Source: Lanius collurio (Eukaryota > Chordata > Aves > Passeriformes > Laniidae). From it: a stretch of DNA of 64,000 nucleotides. The translations under genes were made by a program, and so were the position numbers. The DNA lies in NCBI GenBank assembly GCA_020086605.1, contig JACBWW010000007.1, positions 18,591,194 to 18,655,193 on the forward strand, read 5' to 3'. Positions 1 to 31,860 of this stretch are shown one piece after another. Position 1 is the first letter of the stretch; each line of letters starts with the position of its first letter. The notes beneath the pieces are model-generated. The model was not told where the DNA came from, ran no database searches, and was given only the letters and a program-made list of their open reading frames with translations.

Positions 1-112
1 AGAGAGAATTTGGGTCTCTATTCCTGTGTAAATTTTTAATATTAAAAAATAATAATTGTACCCTAGTGAAAATATTTTGATTTTTTTTGTGGTATTTACC
101 TTCTCATTTTAG

Positions 113-675
113 CTGAAGCATATTCTGTGCACAGTATGTCCTACAGCCATAAAAATGGTTGCTCCACTAACTATGGTATTCATGGACCCTTGAAGAGGGG
201 GAAGCAGGTGGTCACAATGTCCTCATATGAGTGAAAAGGTTTGCTGTGTAACTGACTTTTTAATGTGGATAGTACCTTTTAAAATATCCATAATAACTGC
301 TGGATTTTCACTAAAAGGCATATTTATGCAATTTCTGTATGGTTAATTGTGTATTATTTATCTTCATGACAGACAAGTGTTCACATCTCTTTATGGAGGA
401 AAAGCCTTCTTGGTGCCATGTTTTGTTTTGCTTTTTTGCACTATTATGTAAGTGCTATGTATTATTGTAGTCACAGACTGTATCACAGCATGTATAAAAA
501 TACAAAATTCATCTATAAACACAGGACACTGGAATCAAAAAAAAACAACAAAAGATGAAGCAGATGCAACTGTTGATTATCCTGACTTGAACTTCTTTGT
601 TTCATGTCCGTTTGCATGTGGTACACTTGTGCATTGTGTCCACTTATTTCTGAATAAAAATTCTTCTGCAACTGT
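113..675 (+). other. ANKRD10: Candidate alternative terminal exon of ANKRD10 (intronic polyadenylation)
   Basis: A T-rich polypyrimidine stretch ends in an AG at 111-112, a strong acceptor. An AATAAA at 653-658 follows, then a GT-rich stretch from about 682, so 113-675 looks like a complete last exon. Three readings are possible. If it is joined to the exon that normally feeds 12095 (two bases of a codon carried over), a TGA at 114-116 stops translation at once, giving a short ankyrin-only protein. In phase 0 there are 26 codons before TGA at 191-193. In phase 1 there are 39 codons (EAYSVHSMSYSHKNGC and onward) before TGA at 232-234. The exon lies upstream of the known ANKRD10 exons on the same strand. 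It could instead be the end of an unrelated nested transcript. I do not recognise the phase-1 peptide. Confidence 0.42.
653..658 (+). terminator. Polyadenylation signal AATAAA of the candidate early terminal exon
   Basis: A canonical AATAAA is followed after about 25 bases by a GT-rich stretch (684-695, containing gttgtgtattcc). This is the usual layout of a vertebrate cleavage and polyadenylation site. Together with the acceptor at 111-112 it defines the exon above. Confidence 0.5.
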
Positions 676-19284
<18,609 letters not shown>

Positions 19285-20465
19285 GTGGATGACATTTATA
19301 TCAAACGCATATTGAAATTGCTACCAAATGATACTAGGGGGACAGAATCCTCACATAGCATTAAATTTGAAGATTGCAACTTGTTGCTATTTTTACACTT
19401 TGTTTATATGAAAAGTAAACCTTTAATTTGACGGCCTTATACAATAGTTGTAGTTTGTTGCATGTATGGGGCTTATTTAGTGATAAAATAGGTGCTGTCA
19501 TGATGGAATGTTTATTGTTTTCATTTTTTTATTATGGAATGTTCTGGTTTTGTATTTTTTTTCTAAGCTTGTGAACACTATCTTTCCCTTTTTAGAGCTG
19601 TTTTCCCTTTTATTAAAACAATGTTTAGCTGAATTTTGTGAAGAAAATGTTACGTATGTGCATCACTTAGAGGTAAAGATTTTTCTTTTCCGTATCTTCT
19701 GCTGAAGCTATGGTAGCAATATCAATGCCAGCTCTCACTATGCAAGGTTGAAAGTGGCAATCTTCTGGAGCTTCTCTGACTTTATAGTTTGTACATTTGG
19801 TATAATTAGATGTTCATCTTTAAAATTTTTAAACAAGTTTGTTTAAAAATGCAGAGACAAATTTGGAAGAAGTTGCTGTTTCACTTCCTGTAGCGTAGAA
19901 GTGCTTTTTGTTGTTGTTGGGCTCTTTGCATTGCAGAGTGGGAAAATGGGCTGCCTTTGTTTGGTCGCAGTTGGGTGTGCCTCAGGTTAGCTCTGTGGTG
20001 GGTTTCTTTGGCTTCTCTCCTTTATATGTGTGCTTGATATTTTACCATAGCTCGCAGACTGGAGGCATGTTGGCACTGTTCTGCTTTGTACGCAGTTTAA
20101 AATTGCTGTTACTCGTTATAGAATTTGCCAAGTCAAAATATTTGAGTTTGACTGTCTTGGATATACATTTATTGTCTTTTTTTTAACATATGCTTTGAAA
20201 ATGTAATGTTGTGTACTCTTCGGGCTATGCTCACGGAAAATACATTGTATTTAATGCTTAATACACAAATCAAAATTCATATAAGTGCACTATATGAGCA
20301 CTAATACTATAAGTTGCTACTTGTGTTATAAGTGAAGAGTGGGGAAGAATATGGTAAATGAGATAAGCCCTCTGAATTGTGTTGATTTTTTTGTTCTTGT
20401 TTTGTTTAAAAAGGGACCTTTGCAAATTGGATTTTAAAAAAAATAAACATATTACATTGTATCTG
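19285..20465 (+). other. ANKRD10: ANKRD10 3' untranslated region
   Basis: An AT-rich segment directly follows the ANKRD10 stop codon, with no splice-like interruption. The first good polyadenylation signal is AATAAA at 20442-20447, followed by a T/GT-rich stretch. Further AATAAA copies at 20720-20725 and 20937-20942 could give longer 3' ends, so the right boundary is approximate. Confidence 0.6.
20442..20447 (+). terminator. Likely ANKRD10 polyadenylation signal
   Basis: AATAAA lies about 1.16 kb after the ANKRD10 stop, with a T/GT-rich downstream stretch (20468-20485, attttgttcagatgtt). The alternatives at 20720 and 20937 have weaker downstream contexts. Confidence 0.5.
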
Positions 20466-22124
20466 AATATTTTGTTCAGATGTTATTATTTTAGCAGCAA
20501 GAAAGCATTAAATAGGTTATATGTCACAATTCTCGTAATCTTTCTCAGTGCTGCTGTAGAATTTCTCTTTGTCAATATATGAAAGCAAATGGAAACAGCC
20601 CAACAAGTTGTCCTTGACTGAATTACAGAAACACAAACTGGATATTTGGTGTATGACAGTCATATCAGCCTTCAGCTCAAAAAATACTGGGTTAAAATAT
20701 TGCCTGTCTATAAATGAAAAATAAAATACGTATAGTCTCATTCAAACACTTTTAAGCAAAATGCTACTGACTGCAGAGAAGTCAGTGTTTGAAATAGCCT
20801 TTACACTCCACGTGGTTCAGTACACACAAGATGCTCACAATGTATTCAGGTTGAAAGTAGCCCTGACAGGAAAATTGATCAATTCTGCAGATAGTTGGCC
20901 AGACCAGCAAATCTCCTCAGTGCCTTCTGGAGACAAAATAAAAAAGTCTATTCGTGAAAGCTGAGTGTCCCCTGAGATGAGATCTCTGGCGTGCATATTA
21001 ACCACTTGCTTGTGCTTGGACAACTGCACCTGAGCTCTGGTTTTAGATGGTTTAATTTGCTGCTGTAGTGCCCAGAGGAGCACATGCCATTGCCATGGAA
21101 CTGACATGAGACAGCGACTCATTTGCTTTAGCATTTGGGTTTGGGGATCTTCTTAGTATTTGCTGAGTTTGCTCCACATGCTTTCTTGTATTTTTTTCAA
21201 ATAAATCAAAGCAACTCATAAGTGCTGCCATCCTAACCTTCATGGCTGTAAAATGATCCCTAGAGGGCTTGCTTGGGGTACAACTAAATTGGCATATGAG
21301 GGTGTAATGTTAGGTACATAATTTTAGCATGGTGAGATTTATACTCTGTTTATAAGGCAAGATTTTTAAAATCTGTGTACATTTGGTTTTCATTCACTTG
21401 CTCATCAGATGTCTTCACCTAAAAATACCTCAGAAGACATTGTACTTCAAAGGGAGAATTTGGAGCTTTATTTTAAAAAATACTTCTGTGCCTGTGTGTT
21501 CAGCCACCTGCTGATAGAGAGACAGATTCCAAGGTCTGTATCTATTGTCAGGCCCCATTAAATCAATTGTTAAATTATGATTAAGTGGAGAAGACCAGTG
21601 AGGGCCATAAGATGTAGATGTACTGTGTGTGTCCCCTGGGTGTGTCTTCATCTACAGTTAATGTTGCAAAAGTAGAACTCTGTTACAAGAGTATGGCTCG
21701 GGGAAGAGCTGAGGTGTATCAACTTTAAAACATCAAATAAGAATTCCAAGACGGCATTTTTGCAGGTGCTCTTTGAGACAAAGTATTTACTTACTGCAAA
21801 GGCCATCTAAAGTCTTTTTTTAAAATTATCCCATAAATTTTCAATAGAACATGAAATAGGGAATCACAGAATCCCCATGTGGTTGAGGTTGGTGAATACA
21901 TACCCAAATGTATGCTGCTATTGAGAGCCCATACCACACTCACAGGAAAACATTTTCTTATGCTTACTTGGAATTTTCTGGTTATCAGTTTGTAATTTGA
22001 GATACATGTGAGCAATAAAAGTAATGAGCTCAGCAGATCCAGCTGTACTTCTGTGCTGAACTGGTAAGTAAAGAATTGTCAAGCACAGAATGAGTTCTGC
22101 CAGGTGCAGCTGTGTCTTTCCATA
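20466..22124. other. Start of the ANKRD10-ING1 intergenic interval; no gene seen
   Basis: AT-rich sequence with two spare polyadenylation signals. A short CR1-tail-like string at about 21862-21900 (aatcacagaatcc, then ggttgaggttggt) is probably a worn - strand CR1 end. No other structure was recognised. Confidence 0.5.
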
Positions 22125-22209
22125 TCACAGAATCATAGAATGGCCTGGGTTAAAAGTGACCTTAAAAGTCATTACTTCCAATCCCCTGCTGTGGGCCAGG
22201 GACATTAAC
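22125..22209 (-). mobile_element. CR1 LINE 3' end fragment
   Basis: It starts with tcacagaatcatagaatggc, the reverse complement of the typical avian CR1 3' terminus. The worn continuation (gacctt, cttccaatcccctgctgtgg, cagggac) is the usual CR1 tail. It is 5'-truncated, as most CR1 copies are. Confidence 0.85.
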
Positions 22210-25200
22210 TGTTGATGATGCAGAGGCTTTGTTTTTAAATATCTAAAATAAAGAAGACTTCCCTGGGGTTGCAGTGCTAGACCAGCTGCAGTAGTCTGAG
22301 AAGCCTAGCAGAGCTCACAAACCCTCCTCAGGCCTGAGTTACCGAGTCTCAGATTCTGCTGACAGCAGTGCTGAGCCATTAAGCTGTGCTTTGCAATTCC
22401 TGGAAAGACAGCTGGGTTTTAAACACCTGAAGTTAAAGTCTCACAGGCTTTTGGCCTGGCAAGGGTGGTAGTATTGAAGGACTGTTCATACTTGAGCCTT
22501 TTGTCCAAGTCTAGAATTTCCAAGGCTTTCATCAGGCAAACATTGTTTAGGTGTTGCTTTGTCTTACTGTTACCTTGGTTCTGGAAATGGCTGTCCAAAA
22601 GCTAAGTTTTCTTTCCATCTGCCAGATATAACTTGATAGCACCACTGCGAATGTCGTATGGAATTCACTAACCAGTTATTCTCACCATCTTCCTCATTAT
22701 CTCTTTGACTTTGAAATTTTGTATGAAATTTCTGTTTATTTCTTTCTGGCTGATGTTTTTGCCCTAATTCCCCCTCAAAGTAGCTCCTTTCCTATTTTGT
22801 TTTTCAAAACCATTTGCAGAGTTTTGGCAGAAATACAAGTCAGGACAGATTCAGGCAGTATTTTGATACAGAATATTTCTGACTGAGTAGTTAAAGTTAG
22901 CATTATTGGAAGAGGGAAAGGGAAGTGTTACACTACTTCTTATGTAGTTACCATCTTTAATATTTTTAACATTCCCCTGATTCCAAGTAAAATCTAGTCT
23001 AAACTTCTAACAGTGATGGAAGAAAGCTTTCATTTGAGATAAGTATTAGATTAAGATGAGGTGCTTCTTGGTTTGAAGAGCCAAATACTTTCACACCCTG
23101 TGATCTTTCCTGATTGCTAGTTTTGTATCTTACTGATCAAATCCTGATGCTTGTTCAGGCTCTGGTTCTGTAAGCTAGCAAAAGACACTCTGTAATACAA
23201 TGTATTTCACTGCTTTTACAAACTACCATCCTCCTGCAGTCTGAAATTGAACTTCACCTTCATCTTTATATCCAAGTTACGAATCGTTTCTTGGCATTCC
23301 AATTTACAAATGTAATACATCCAAAAGAGCTGCCTCACAACACATGGAAATAAGTCCTGAGCACAAAACGCACCTAGAAGGAAAAGGATTCCTTGCTGTC
23401 CCCCACACTAGAGCCGACCTATGGTACAGCTGTTGTCAGTGGCACACGCTCTGAACCATAGCCTTGCACACACACCTCCACCTATTTTGTGTACTGCCCC
23501 TCTCTCCCAGGCAGTGAAAAACCACCTTTCCCCGGCACAGAACTGCCCAGTTTGTGTTTCCATGCTGACACAGCCAGTGCAGTACATCCTTTATCTCCCC
23601 TGGTTTGGGAATGTGGGGCAGCAGCAGCAGAGGGTGAAGTAGCTGGACCACTTCTCCCTTGCTGTGCTATTACATGTGACACGTGCTGGAGCTTCCCACT
23701 AGCATATTCAAACACTGATATATTTTCTCCAGGCTGGTTACTAACCTGGTGAAATTCTTTTTAATTGTGCTTTTAGGGGCCTTTGTGACAAAAAATCGCA
23801 TACCTTCTCTGGCACTCTAATAAGGTGATTTTTTGAGATTGGGGTGTTTTGTAGGGTTTTTGTTGTTGTTATTTGCCCCTAAATCCCAAATACGACTTCT
23901 TGTCAAGGTACAGCTAAAATTAATTTCTTGATGTTGCAGGGTGGAAGACCGAGATGCCATATTTGGGTCAGGTAGCCTAGGGATGGAACAATATTGTGGT
24001 TGTCCTACAGGGACAAAAAGGAATGGAAGTGGCATCTTCCTGTGCTGGACAGTGCTGTGCAGCAATTAAGATGAAGCATCAGAGGCAAGAGTGGAAGATG
24101 ATACCCTGGGAGCATCCCATTTTGCTGCTGCTGCTGGATTGGGGAATGCAGATTCACAGAGCAGGAAATCCTTGAGACCCAGCTGAATCACGGAAAGGGA
24201 AGAAAAAAGAATCTTGTGTAAGCAGGATTTACTATTCCTGGCAACTGGTAACTGTGTTTCTGCTGCACTGCTTAATGACTCCCAGACATTTCACACCTCT
24301 CCTTCCTTTCCCAGCGTTTCCTGTCTCATATTGGTGCCTGGTTGTTCACAGGCAAGGATCAAAAGAACTTTGGTTTAAGACAGATGGTTTATTTTAAAAG
24401 CATATCTGGCTGTAGTTATTTTTTTTAATACACTGCAATGAATTATAAAAGAGCTATCTACTTGGCTCTGTTATGAACATTATTAATATCCAGTTTGAAA
24501 GCTTTGCCACACTCAAATCGTACCCCACCCCCCAAAAAAGGATAATGAATGTTACCTGTGGTATGAGAATGAAAGCTGGGCATCATCTCTCTCACCAAAA
24601 AACATGTTAATGAGTAACTTCTCTTTGCTTCCTTGAGATGGAGCTGCACATACAGGACTTGATAAACATTTCCAAATCAGTAAGAATTAGCCTCAACTGA
24701 CTGAAGTGCAATTGGGGAGACACACGTTTGACACTGAGGACAAGTGCCCTGGCTTGATCACTGTTCTGAGCAGTGTTCCACAAGAGAAATAACCAAGCAC
24801 TTGAAGCTGAACACAAAACTAATTTGCATAGTCTTAATTACATTTCTTCTTGCCAGCTTAAACTGTAAGCTAAAGGAGAAAGATAAGTTTGTCTGAGTTT
24901 CTTTTGTTGCAAAGGCAGGATGTAACCTTACTACAGAGGAAATAACATGTATTAGTAGAGTTCTCCTTTCAGTGTTACTGAAAGGTCAAGTGCTGTTTGT
25001 AAGTGCTAGCTGGTAGCTCAATCTCACCAAAGATACGTGTGCTTTCCTGTGGCAACCACAAACCTCAGTGTCTGCAGTTTTTGTCACGTTTTGTATGGGG
25101 GAGGGGAAGTGGAGGTTTGTTTCTTTTATTTCTTCTCATTGTTTCTAAAAGGTGTTGGGAGTTGGATCAAGTGTCAGTAATATTAGCTATGTAGCTTAGA

Positions 25201-28200
25201 ACCTGAGTTTATTCTACTTTATAGTTGACATACACTATAATACAAATATTTTCTAAAAATCAGTACTAAAAAGAAAAATTATTAAAATCAGGTAGGTACA
25301 CAATGTAAGGAGAACCAAGCAAAAAGTATATGCATGATGTAGAGAAGCACTTACTTAAATGATAGTTCCTGAGATCAAGCAATTTTTGCTACTCTAAGAT
25401 GACCAACCAGAAAATTCTGTAAATTCTAGGAAGTGTAAAATTCTTAGGATTTTTTTATATACAACACATCTGATAAAATGCCTAGGGATTTATTTATTGG
25501 ACTATATTCAAAATCAATATTTCAAATCTGCATTTTCAGCTGAAATGCTTGTCTTGATAAATCACAGATGTGTTTTCCATTAGCTGATGGGTTGGACACT
25601 GTTACACTAAAACTATCACCATTTCCCAGATAGATCTTCACTCTTCATCTTGGAGCATCATCCTGCAGGTACAGGTTGGCATTGCTGACAGTAACCAAGC
25701 ACAACGTTGTTGATCACCCCTTTTTTGAATGCACAGCAATTTTCCACATGAGTAGTGCTGCTTCCATCAACAGGGCAGTTGTCCTGTACATCTGGTTGAT
25801 GGCAGTTTTACAGGAGGCAGCAGTATTCCAGCTGCTGTTTTAGAGCTAAAGAATCACCATTATCCATGCTAATGTGAAAAGGAACAAGGATCTGAACTGC
25901 AGTGGCAGCACCGACCTTTACATTTTCCAGGTACCTGCAAAGCCAGCTTTTCCTAACACGGGCAGCCCCTGCCCATGAGCAGGGTAGAATTGTTGTGCCA
26001 GACCTGTCATGGGGCCTGCAGGGGCAAAGGGGTGGGAGGATGCAAGGTTCCAGATGGAAGTAAAGCAGCAGGGGCAGAATGACCCTCACCCCTGACAGAT
26101 CCCTCTCCACACTAGGACCAGCAGCCCTCCCAGTCCCTGGAGCCATGCCTCCCCTGCTGGGAATGGCACAGACTGGGTGGGCACATTGGCTGCAACAGCT
26201 CTGTATTCATCAGGCAGTTGATAAGCTGCTCTGACCAGCACTGCACAGCCCCAGCCAGATGTGTGCCAGCTGGATGCTCTATAACCAGGTTAGCATGGCA
26301 CCAAGCCCGAAATAACAAGCTCTATTTGTTAGGTCTTTGGTACTCTGTCTGAGGTTAAGCCTGTCATGACCTCAATAGTGAAAGGCAGAACAGCTGAGGG
26401 AATAATCTTGCTGAATCCAGAGTCTGGAGAGTAAGATCATCCCTTGGACTCAATTTGCAGAGTGAAAGAACTGAGTTATGCACAGGTGACGTCTTGGACA
26501 GGTCAGCTGGCTAGTGTGAGACTGAAGAGAGCAAACATGAGCATGATTGCCTCTTTTCATCCTGAAAGAAGTTCAAAAAACAGCAGCTGCAACATGGAGT
26601 GGCAGTAACACTGAGATGTTGTCTTTTCTCCTCTTCTACATGTTCTCCTGTAGGAACCTATTTGAAAATATCAGATACTCTGAATGTTACAGATTGTGTC
26701 CCATTGTGATTATTTGCTAGAAAAGTTTGATTTATTATACATTTAAGAACAGTCTTCCTCCACATCCTGCTCCTGTAATATGTCAGTCTGAAAAAAATTC
26801 CTTCTTTACCACAGATTTCATTCTAAGACCCCCTTCTGGCTTCTCAGTCAACACAAATGTGTAGGATTCCCCACCCATCACTACACTATTTCTTGTCTGC
26901 AGCCCTGAGTGCAGCTCTGCTCTCACCCCACCCTGGATTCTCTGCTACTCCCTGAGGGTGTGCAGAGCTTGGGCAATACCCTAAAACTGAAAGTGAAGAG
27001 GCATCAGCAAAGTGAGGGAGAGAGAGAAACCAAAACTGATTATTCCAAAACTGCTAGGAAAAAAAAACCAAACCAAAACAAGAAAAAACAGTACTTAGGA
27101 TATCAAACTGCAGCAAGGGAGGAGGAGCATAGGTCACAGGAGGAGGAAGGATGGGAAGATCTCAGTCCTGGAGAGGGCTTCCTTGCTTTGTGGAAGCCTA
27201 AATGCTGTAGGAAGACTGGAGCGAGAAGCAGATTCCACATCCAGTTTCCCACCTAAAAAGGATTAACTCAATCAAACAGGACTGAAATAGAGGACAGTCA
27301 GCTAAGAGGTTGGAAGAACCCTTCCAACAGCTGCTTTGTTCCTCTATCCCTTCCCAGTGTCTGAATCCAAAGGTGAGCAAAACCATTGGCTCTTCCTAGC
27401 AAGATGCAGCACAGCTCCTTCGTCACTGTTGCCTGCAGCAGGCAGATGTTCCCTCACCCTGCCTGGGGCTGCTAACAAGGGGCAGCTTCCCTACCCAGCA
27501 GAAGCCATGGCTGCCAGGAGAGAGTAGGTGTTTTTTTGTGGCACATCAAAAGCAAGCTCCCATCACTCCCGTAATTTCCACTACTGAGGATTTCAAGGAG
27601 GTGTGCTAGTGCAGTGAGAACCAAGTCCCCTCTCAAATGGCAAGGGGAGTAAAATGGGGGACAGTTGTGAGAACAGATGTTTGACACAGAATTAAAATGG
27701 GAAAGGACAAAAGCAAAGTGGGGAAGGCATTTCATGAAACCCCAGCAAACACTTAGTGCACTCCCACACAATCCCTTGTCTGTTCCAAATGGCTAGAGGT
27801 GGGTTTCAGTGTACTTAGGAACCTCTAAAGGAGTCTAACCATTGCACAATGCAGGAAGGGGAGCTCAGCATGTGCCTTATGTAGTATTTAAAATGTGGGA
27901 GGTTTCTATCTTGCAGATTATTACATGTTGAGTGTAATGGTTGAGTTGGTCTCTGGTTGCACCTATATTTCTGCTGTGCACATCAGCTCTGGTGCCCTCT
28001 TGAGAACCTTCTCCCTGAGACTGCTTTGTACTGTAAATGGGAATGGCACCATGCCAAGGAGTGTGTTTTGGCTTGCACAGGGGACTGCAGAGTACTTTTT
28101 CTAAGCAGTGATTTGCTATGCTTTAGAGCACATGGGCTATGGAAACATATGGGCCTCTCTGCACAATTTAGATGCTAGGAAAACAAGCCTTTGTAAGAGA

Positions 28201-28335
28201 AGAAATGGTATTGTATAGGCAAAGAAACAGACTTAGTACTGTGCCAGATGCTGGGTCAGAGCTATAGAACTAGAAAGCCACTGAATGATCTGAAACCATA
28301 GTGAAATGGGGAGAGAGAAACTATCAATAAAAACC

Positions 28336-28392
28336 CAAGCAAGCAAACAAACAAAACAAAACAAAACAAAAAAATAAAAGGAAAGAAAAAAA
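28336..28392. repeat. A-rich low-complexity run (CAAA/CAAAA units)
   Basis: Successive aagc, aaac and aaaac units grade into poly(A) with single G or T interruptions. I see no clear retroelement attached to it. Confidence 0.7.
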
Positions 28393-29745
28393 AAGACAGA
28401 CTCTCATAAAATACAGACTCAATAGATAAAAACAGCAAGTGTCAATTGGGTTGCACAATAAAAGCCAAATCCAGAGACAAATAAACCGTTATTAGCTGAG
28501 GAGTCTGAAGACAGAAGCCTCAGGCATTGAGGTCGACCTGCCCAGCACCATGGGAGGAGTGATCCTGCCCACCTGGTGACCTGCCAGGGGATGGGGTGGG
28601 CAGGAACAGTGAAAAAATCACAGCAGCTCGGTCCCCACATGCAAGCTGTAGAGATCAGATCACTGGAGCTCAGGAGAGCTGACTCAGGAGAGCTGTCTCT
28701 CACTTTCATAACCCTCATATGGCTCTAATGAAAGCCTGATTCACTGTTACTCGCTGCCGTGATTAAGCGAACAAAGGCAGCAGAAAGCTCCTCGGGGATC
28801 TCTGAGGATTACTGACTGCTCTACCCATCCTCTGACAGGTGGCTGTAGTAAAGCATCAGAGAAATATTCTTGCCTGTTCAGTAAGCTACTGACTCAATTG
28901 GCTGAATTAACAAATATCCCAGAGTCTAACCACGTATCACTGCTATGCTAAGTGAGGGCCGTGTACCACCGCACTCCCTGAACCTCTTATTGTTACATAA
29001 GGAGTTTAAATTAGTGCTTGTTGTAATGAATTTATGTGCATTTTTCACCACTTTTCCCCTTTTGAATATATGGTGTAGCACATGTGGAACACCATAGCCA
29101 AAGGGTCACCTCAGTCCTGTGTTTATTCTCAGGAGGGATAGAGCGCAAGTACTGGCAGATTTCTTTGTCCTCCAGTCTTTGGGACACCCCTCCCAAAGCA
29201 ACCAGAGAATGTACAGATCACCCCAGTCTCAGCTTCAAGGAAGTCATTGACCTGCAGTTCCTTCAGCCCTCTGTACATACCTCATGCGCATCGTAAGCCT
29301 GGTCCTTCTCCACATCTTCTATTACTCAGTGAAGATGAGATGGAGATAAATATCAGCCTACAACAGCTAATTATGAGGCCTTCTTGGGTTTCACTACCAC
29401 ATCAGCAATTGCTGCAAATTAAAATGAGTAAATTTTATTGAAATAAGGTTTTGAACTCCAAAATTCAGCACTCCAGTCCCTCCTGTGGCTGGAGTAGGGC
29501 AGCTGCTGGAACCAAAGGAGATGACCCAAACAAAAGCCCACTTGCATAGCTTTCATGTGTTATGAGTATCTCTTGCTGAACTGCCCTAGTCAGTTCAAAA
29601 GTAATGGAGACAAAACCCAGCTTCTAAAACATCTATAGGAAAATAGAGCCTGAAATGCATTTCTGTTACCAGGTGTATATATTTTCTGGGGAGAAAGTTG
29701 TATGTGAACTGAAGACTTGAAAGAAATTAAATTACTTGAGAGGGT

Positions 29746-29832
29746 ACTGTAATTGAAAAGAAGAGAAACGTGTGCGTTTGAAACAAATTTATTTTCTACC
29801 ATGGGAGAACTGTAATTGAAAAGAAGAGAAAC
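29746..29832. repeat. 24-bp direct repeat, two copies 63 bp apart
   Basis: The same 24 bases (beginning actgtaattgaaaagaagag) occur at 29746-29769 and 29809-29832 with a different 39-bp spacer. Origin unknown. Confidence 0.9.
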
Positions 29833-30079
29833 TTGTTGAGTGAAGCATTTGGAACTGATTTGAGAGGGAAAGAAAGTGTAGGGCTCCTGCACTCTGAAAT
29901 GAATTTCTTGCTTGATTTATAGTATCAAACTTTGGAAATATCTATATCAATTAATTTGAAAGGGTGATGTCTTGCCCTAGGAAATCAAGCATTGCTGTTC
30001 AGGGATAGAAAAATATGATGCTTTAAGCCTGTTCCTCAGCTCTTACACAAAGTGGAACAAGACATTAAGATGCAACCAA

Positions 30080-30566
30080 TGGTGTCCTGGTCTGGGGTCC
30101 TCAGTACAAAGGAGACATGGGTCTCCTGGAATGGGTCCAGTGGAGGACTACAAAGATGCTTAAGGGACTGGAGTATCTCTCTTATGAGGAAAGGTGGAGG
30201 GACCTGGGCCTGTTCAGCCTCAAGAAGAGGTAGCTGAGAGGGGACCTCATCAATGTCTATTGGTATCTGAAGGGAGGTGTCAGAGGCTCTGCTCAGCAGT
30301 GCTAAGCAAGAGGCAATGGCACAAAATGAGGCACAGGAAATTCCACCTGAACATAAGGAAGAATTTCTTTACTGTGACTGTGCACTGGAACAGGTTGTCC
30401 AGAGAGGTTGTGGAGTCTCCCTCACTGGAAATAGTCAAGAACTGTCCGGAGGCACTCCTGTGCCATGTGCTCTGGCATGACCCTGCTTGAGCAGGGAGGT
30501 TGGATGAGATGACCAACTGTGGTCCCTTCTAACCTGACCCATTCTGTGACTCTGTAATTCTGTGAT
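30080..30566 (+). mobile_element. CR1 LINE 3' region, about 490 bp
   Basis: This is the end of the CR1 second open frame plus its 3' tail, in forward orientation. Recognisable strings include ggtggagggacctgggcctg, gagaggggacctcatcaatg, gaacaggttgtccagagagg and the terminal gtgactctgtaattctgtga. Several substitutions and indels break the coding part. It shows no intact function. Confidence 0.92.
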
Positions 30567-31697
30567 GGCAGTGCTATGTTTATATTTCAAATGCAATGTC
30601 ATCATGGTTTTCTTCTCTGCCCAGGAAAGCCCACTTGTACCTAAAATTTACCTGAGGATAAAATGAATATGCATCATCATGAAACTACTCATGAACACAC
30701 ATCTGTCTCAAAACAGCGCTGTTTGCCAGCATCTGCCCGGTTCTTGATGGAGGAATTGGTTTGTCCTTCTTATAAAAAGCTAAAAAGATATAAAGCTAAA
30801 AGATATTTGTTGCTGAACACAACAGAGATTTCTCTGTAACTGAGAAATGGTTGGGAATGTCTCTCACACTGTTCCCACCCTGCAGTCCATACAGCAACTG
30901 TCCTGCACCTGAAGGTGAACTGCAACCTCCCAACACCATGGACATTTGTGAAACATCACCCTGGGACTTCCAAGAGACCAACAGCTCTTTCACTGTAGTT
31001 TCCACTTGCAATCCTTTCAGGAATTCACTCAGTACCAAAACATGGGCTGAAATCAGGTGAAAAATGGTCTTATGTGAAATTAAGTGAAAAACACCTCTGT
31101 GTTTTCTGCGCTACAGATCCAGTAGCTCCGGTCACTCCGGAAAACACCTGTGCTAGGTCTTCTCAGCCACAAAACCTGCAAATTCAGCCTAGGAACATAT
31201 GTCTGAGCTTGTTTTTATCTCTGCCTGACACACCACTGAGTGCATTCAGGACCACGAAGGGTACTGAAGGCTTTCATTGACACCTCTGCAGCCACAGGGT
31301 AGGCGTGATTGATTGGCTGAGTAATAGGAACTTGCAAAAGAAACCAGCTGAAGATGTACAAGACAGAGTGGATGCCTTAAACTACTTTCTCTTCCTTGAA
31401 ATAGCTCCGTAGGCTAGACATGAATCAACTGCAGTTACAGTTTCATACTGTCATAAGGCTCAGGTCACTCTCAGGCTTCAGGGTTTCTCCTCATGTGCTC
31501 TATTATGCCCAGAATTGTGCTTCATTTTTTATAAAATTTACTTTTTTTTCCTTACTGTCTACATTTACTTCTTTGTATGAACACATTAAAAAAAAGAGAT
31601 ACATTGAGTTCAAATCAGGGAAATCTTGTTCAATATAATATTTTCCCCCATATATCTTTCTGACCTCTGATAATTTCTCCCTAAAGGAATTAGGGTT
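30567..31697. other. Intergenic, nothing recognised
   Basis: Unremarkable mixed-composition sequence between two CR1 fragments. Short open frames only. Confidence 0.4.
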
Positions 31698-31860
31698 ACA
31701 GAATCAGAGGGTAAGTGGATCACTGGGAAATTCAGGCTGGAGGGGACCTCAGGAGGTGCCTCATGCACCACTGCTCCAAGCAGGGTCAGCTGTGACGTCA
31801 GATCAGGTTGCTCAGGGCTTTGCCCAGCCAGGTTTCATAATCCCCCAAGGATGGAGCCTG
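31698..31860 (-). mobile_element. CR1 LINE 3' fragment
   Basis: The reverse-oriented CR1 tail starts with acagaatcag. It carries caggctggaggggacctcag, gctccaagcagggtcagctg and caggttgctcagggcttt, all typical of one CR1 subtype. The GC-rich sequence to about 32330 may be a badly worn continuation, so the right boundary is uncertain. Confidence 0.8.

Larger units (their letters stand above)
22210..30079. other. Intergenic sequence, no gene recognised
   Basis: About 7.9 kb with only short scattered open frames, none with a recognisable domain. It includes an A-rich low-complexity run at 28336-28392 and the two-copy repeat at 29746-29832. GC content rises locally at 25800-26300 and 26900-27500 without a coding pattern I could support. 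Confidence 0.5.
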
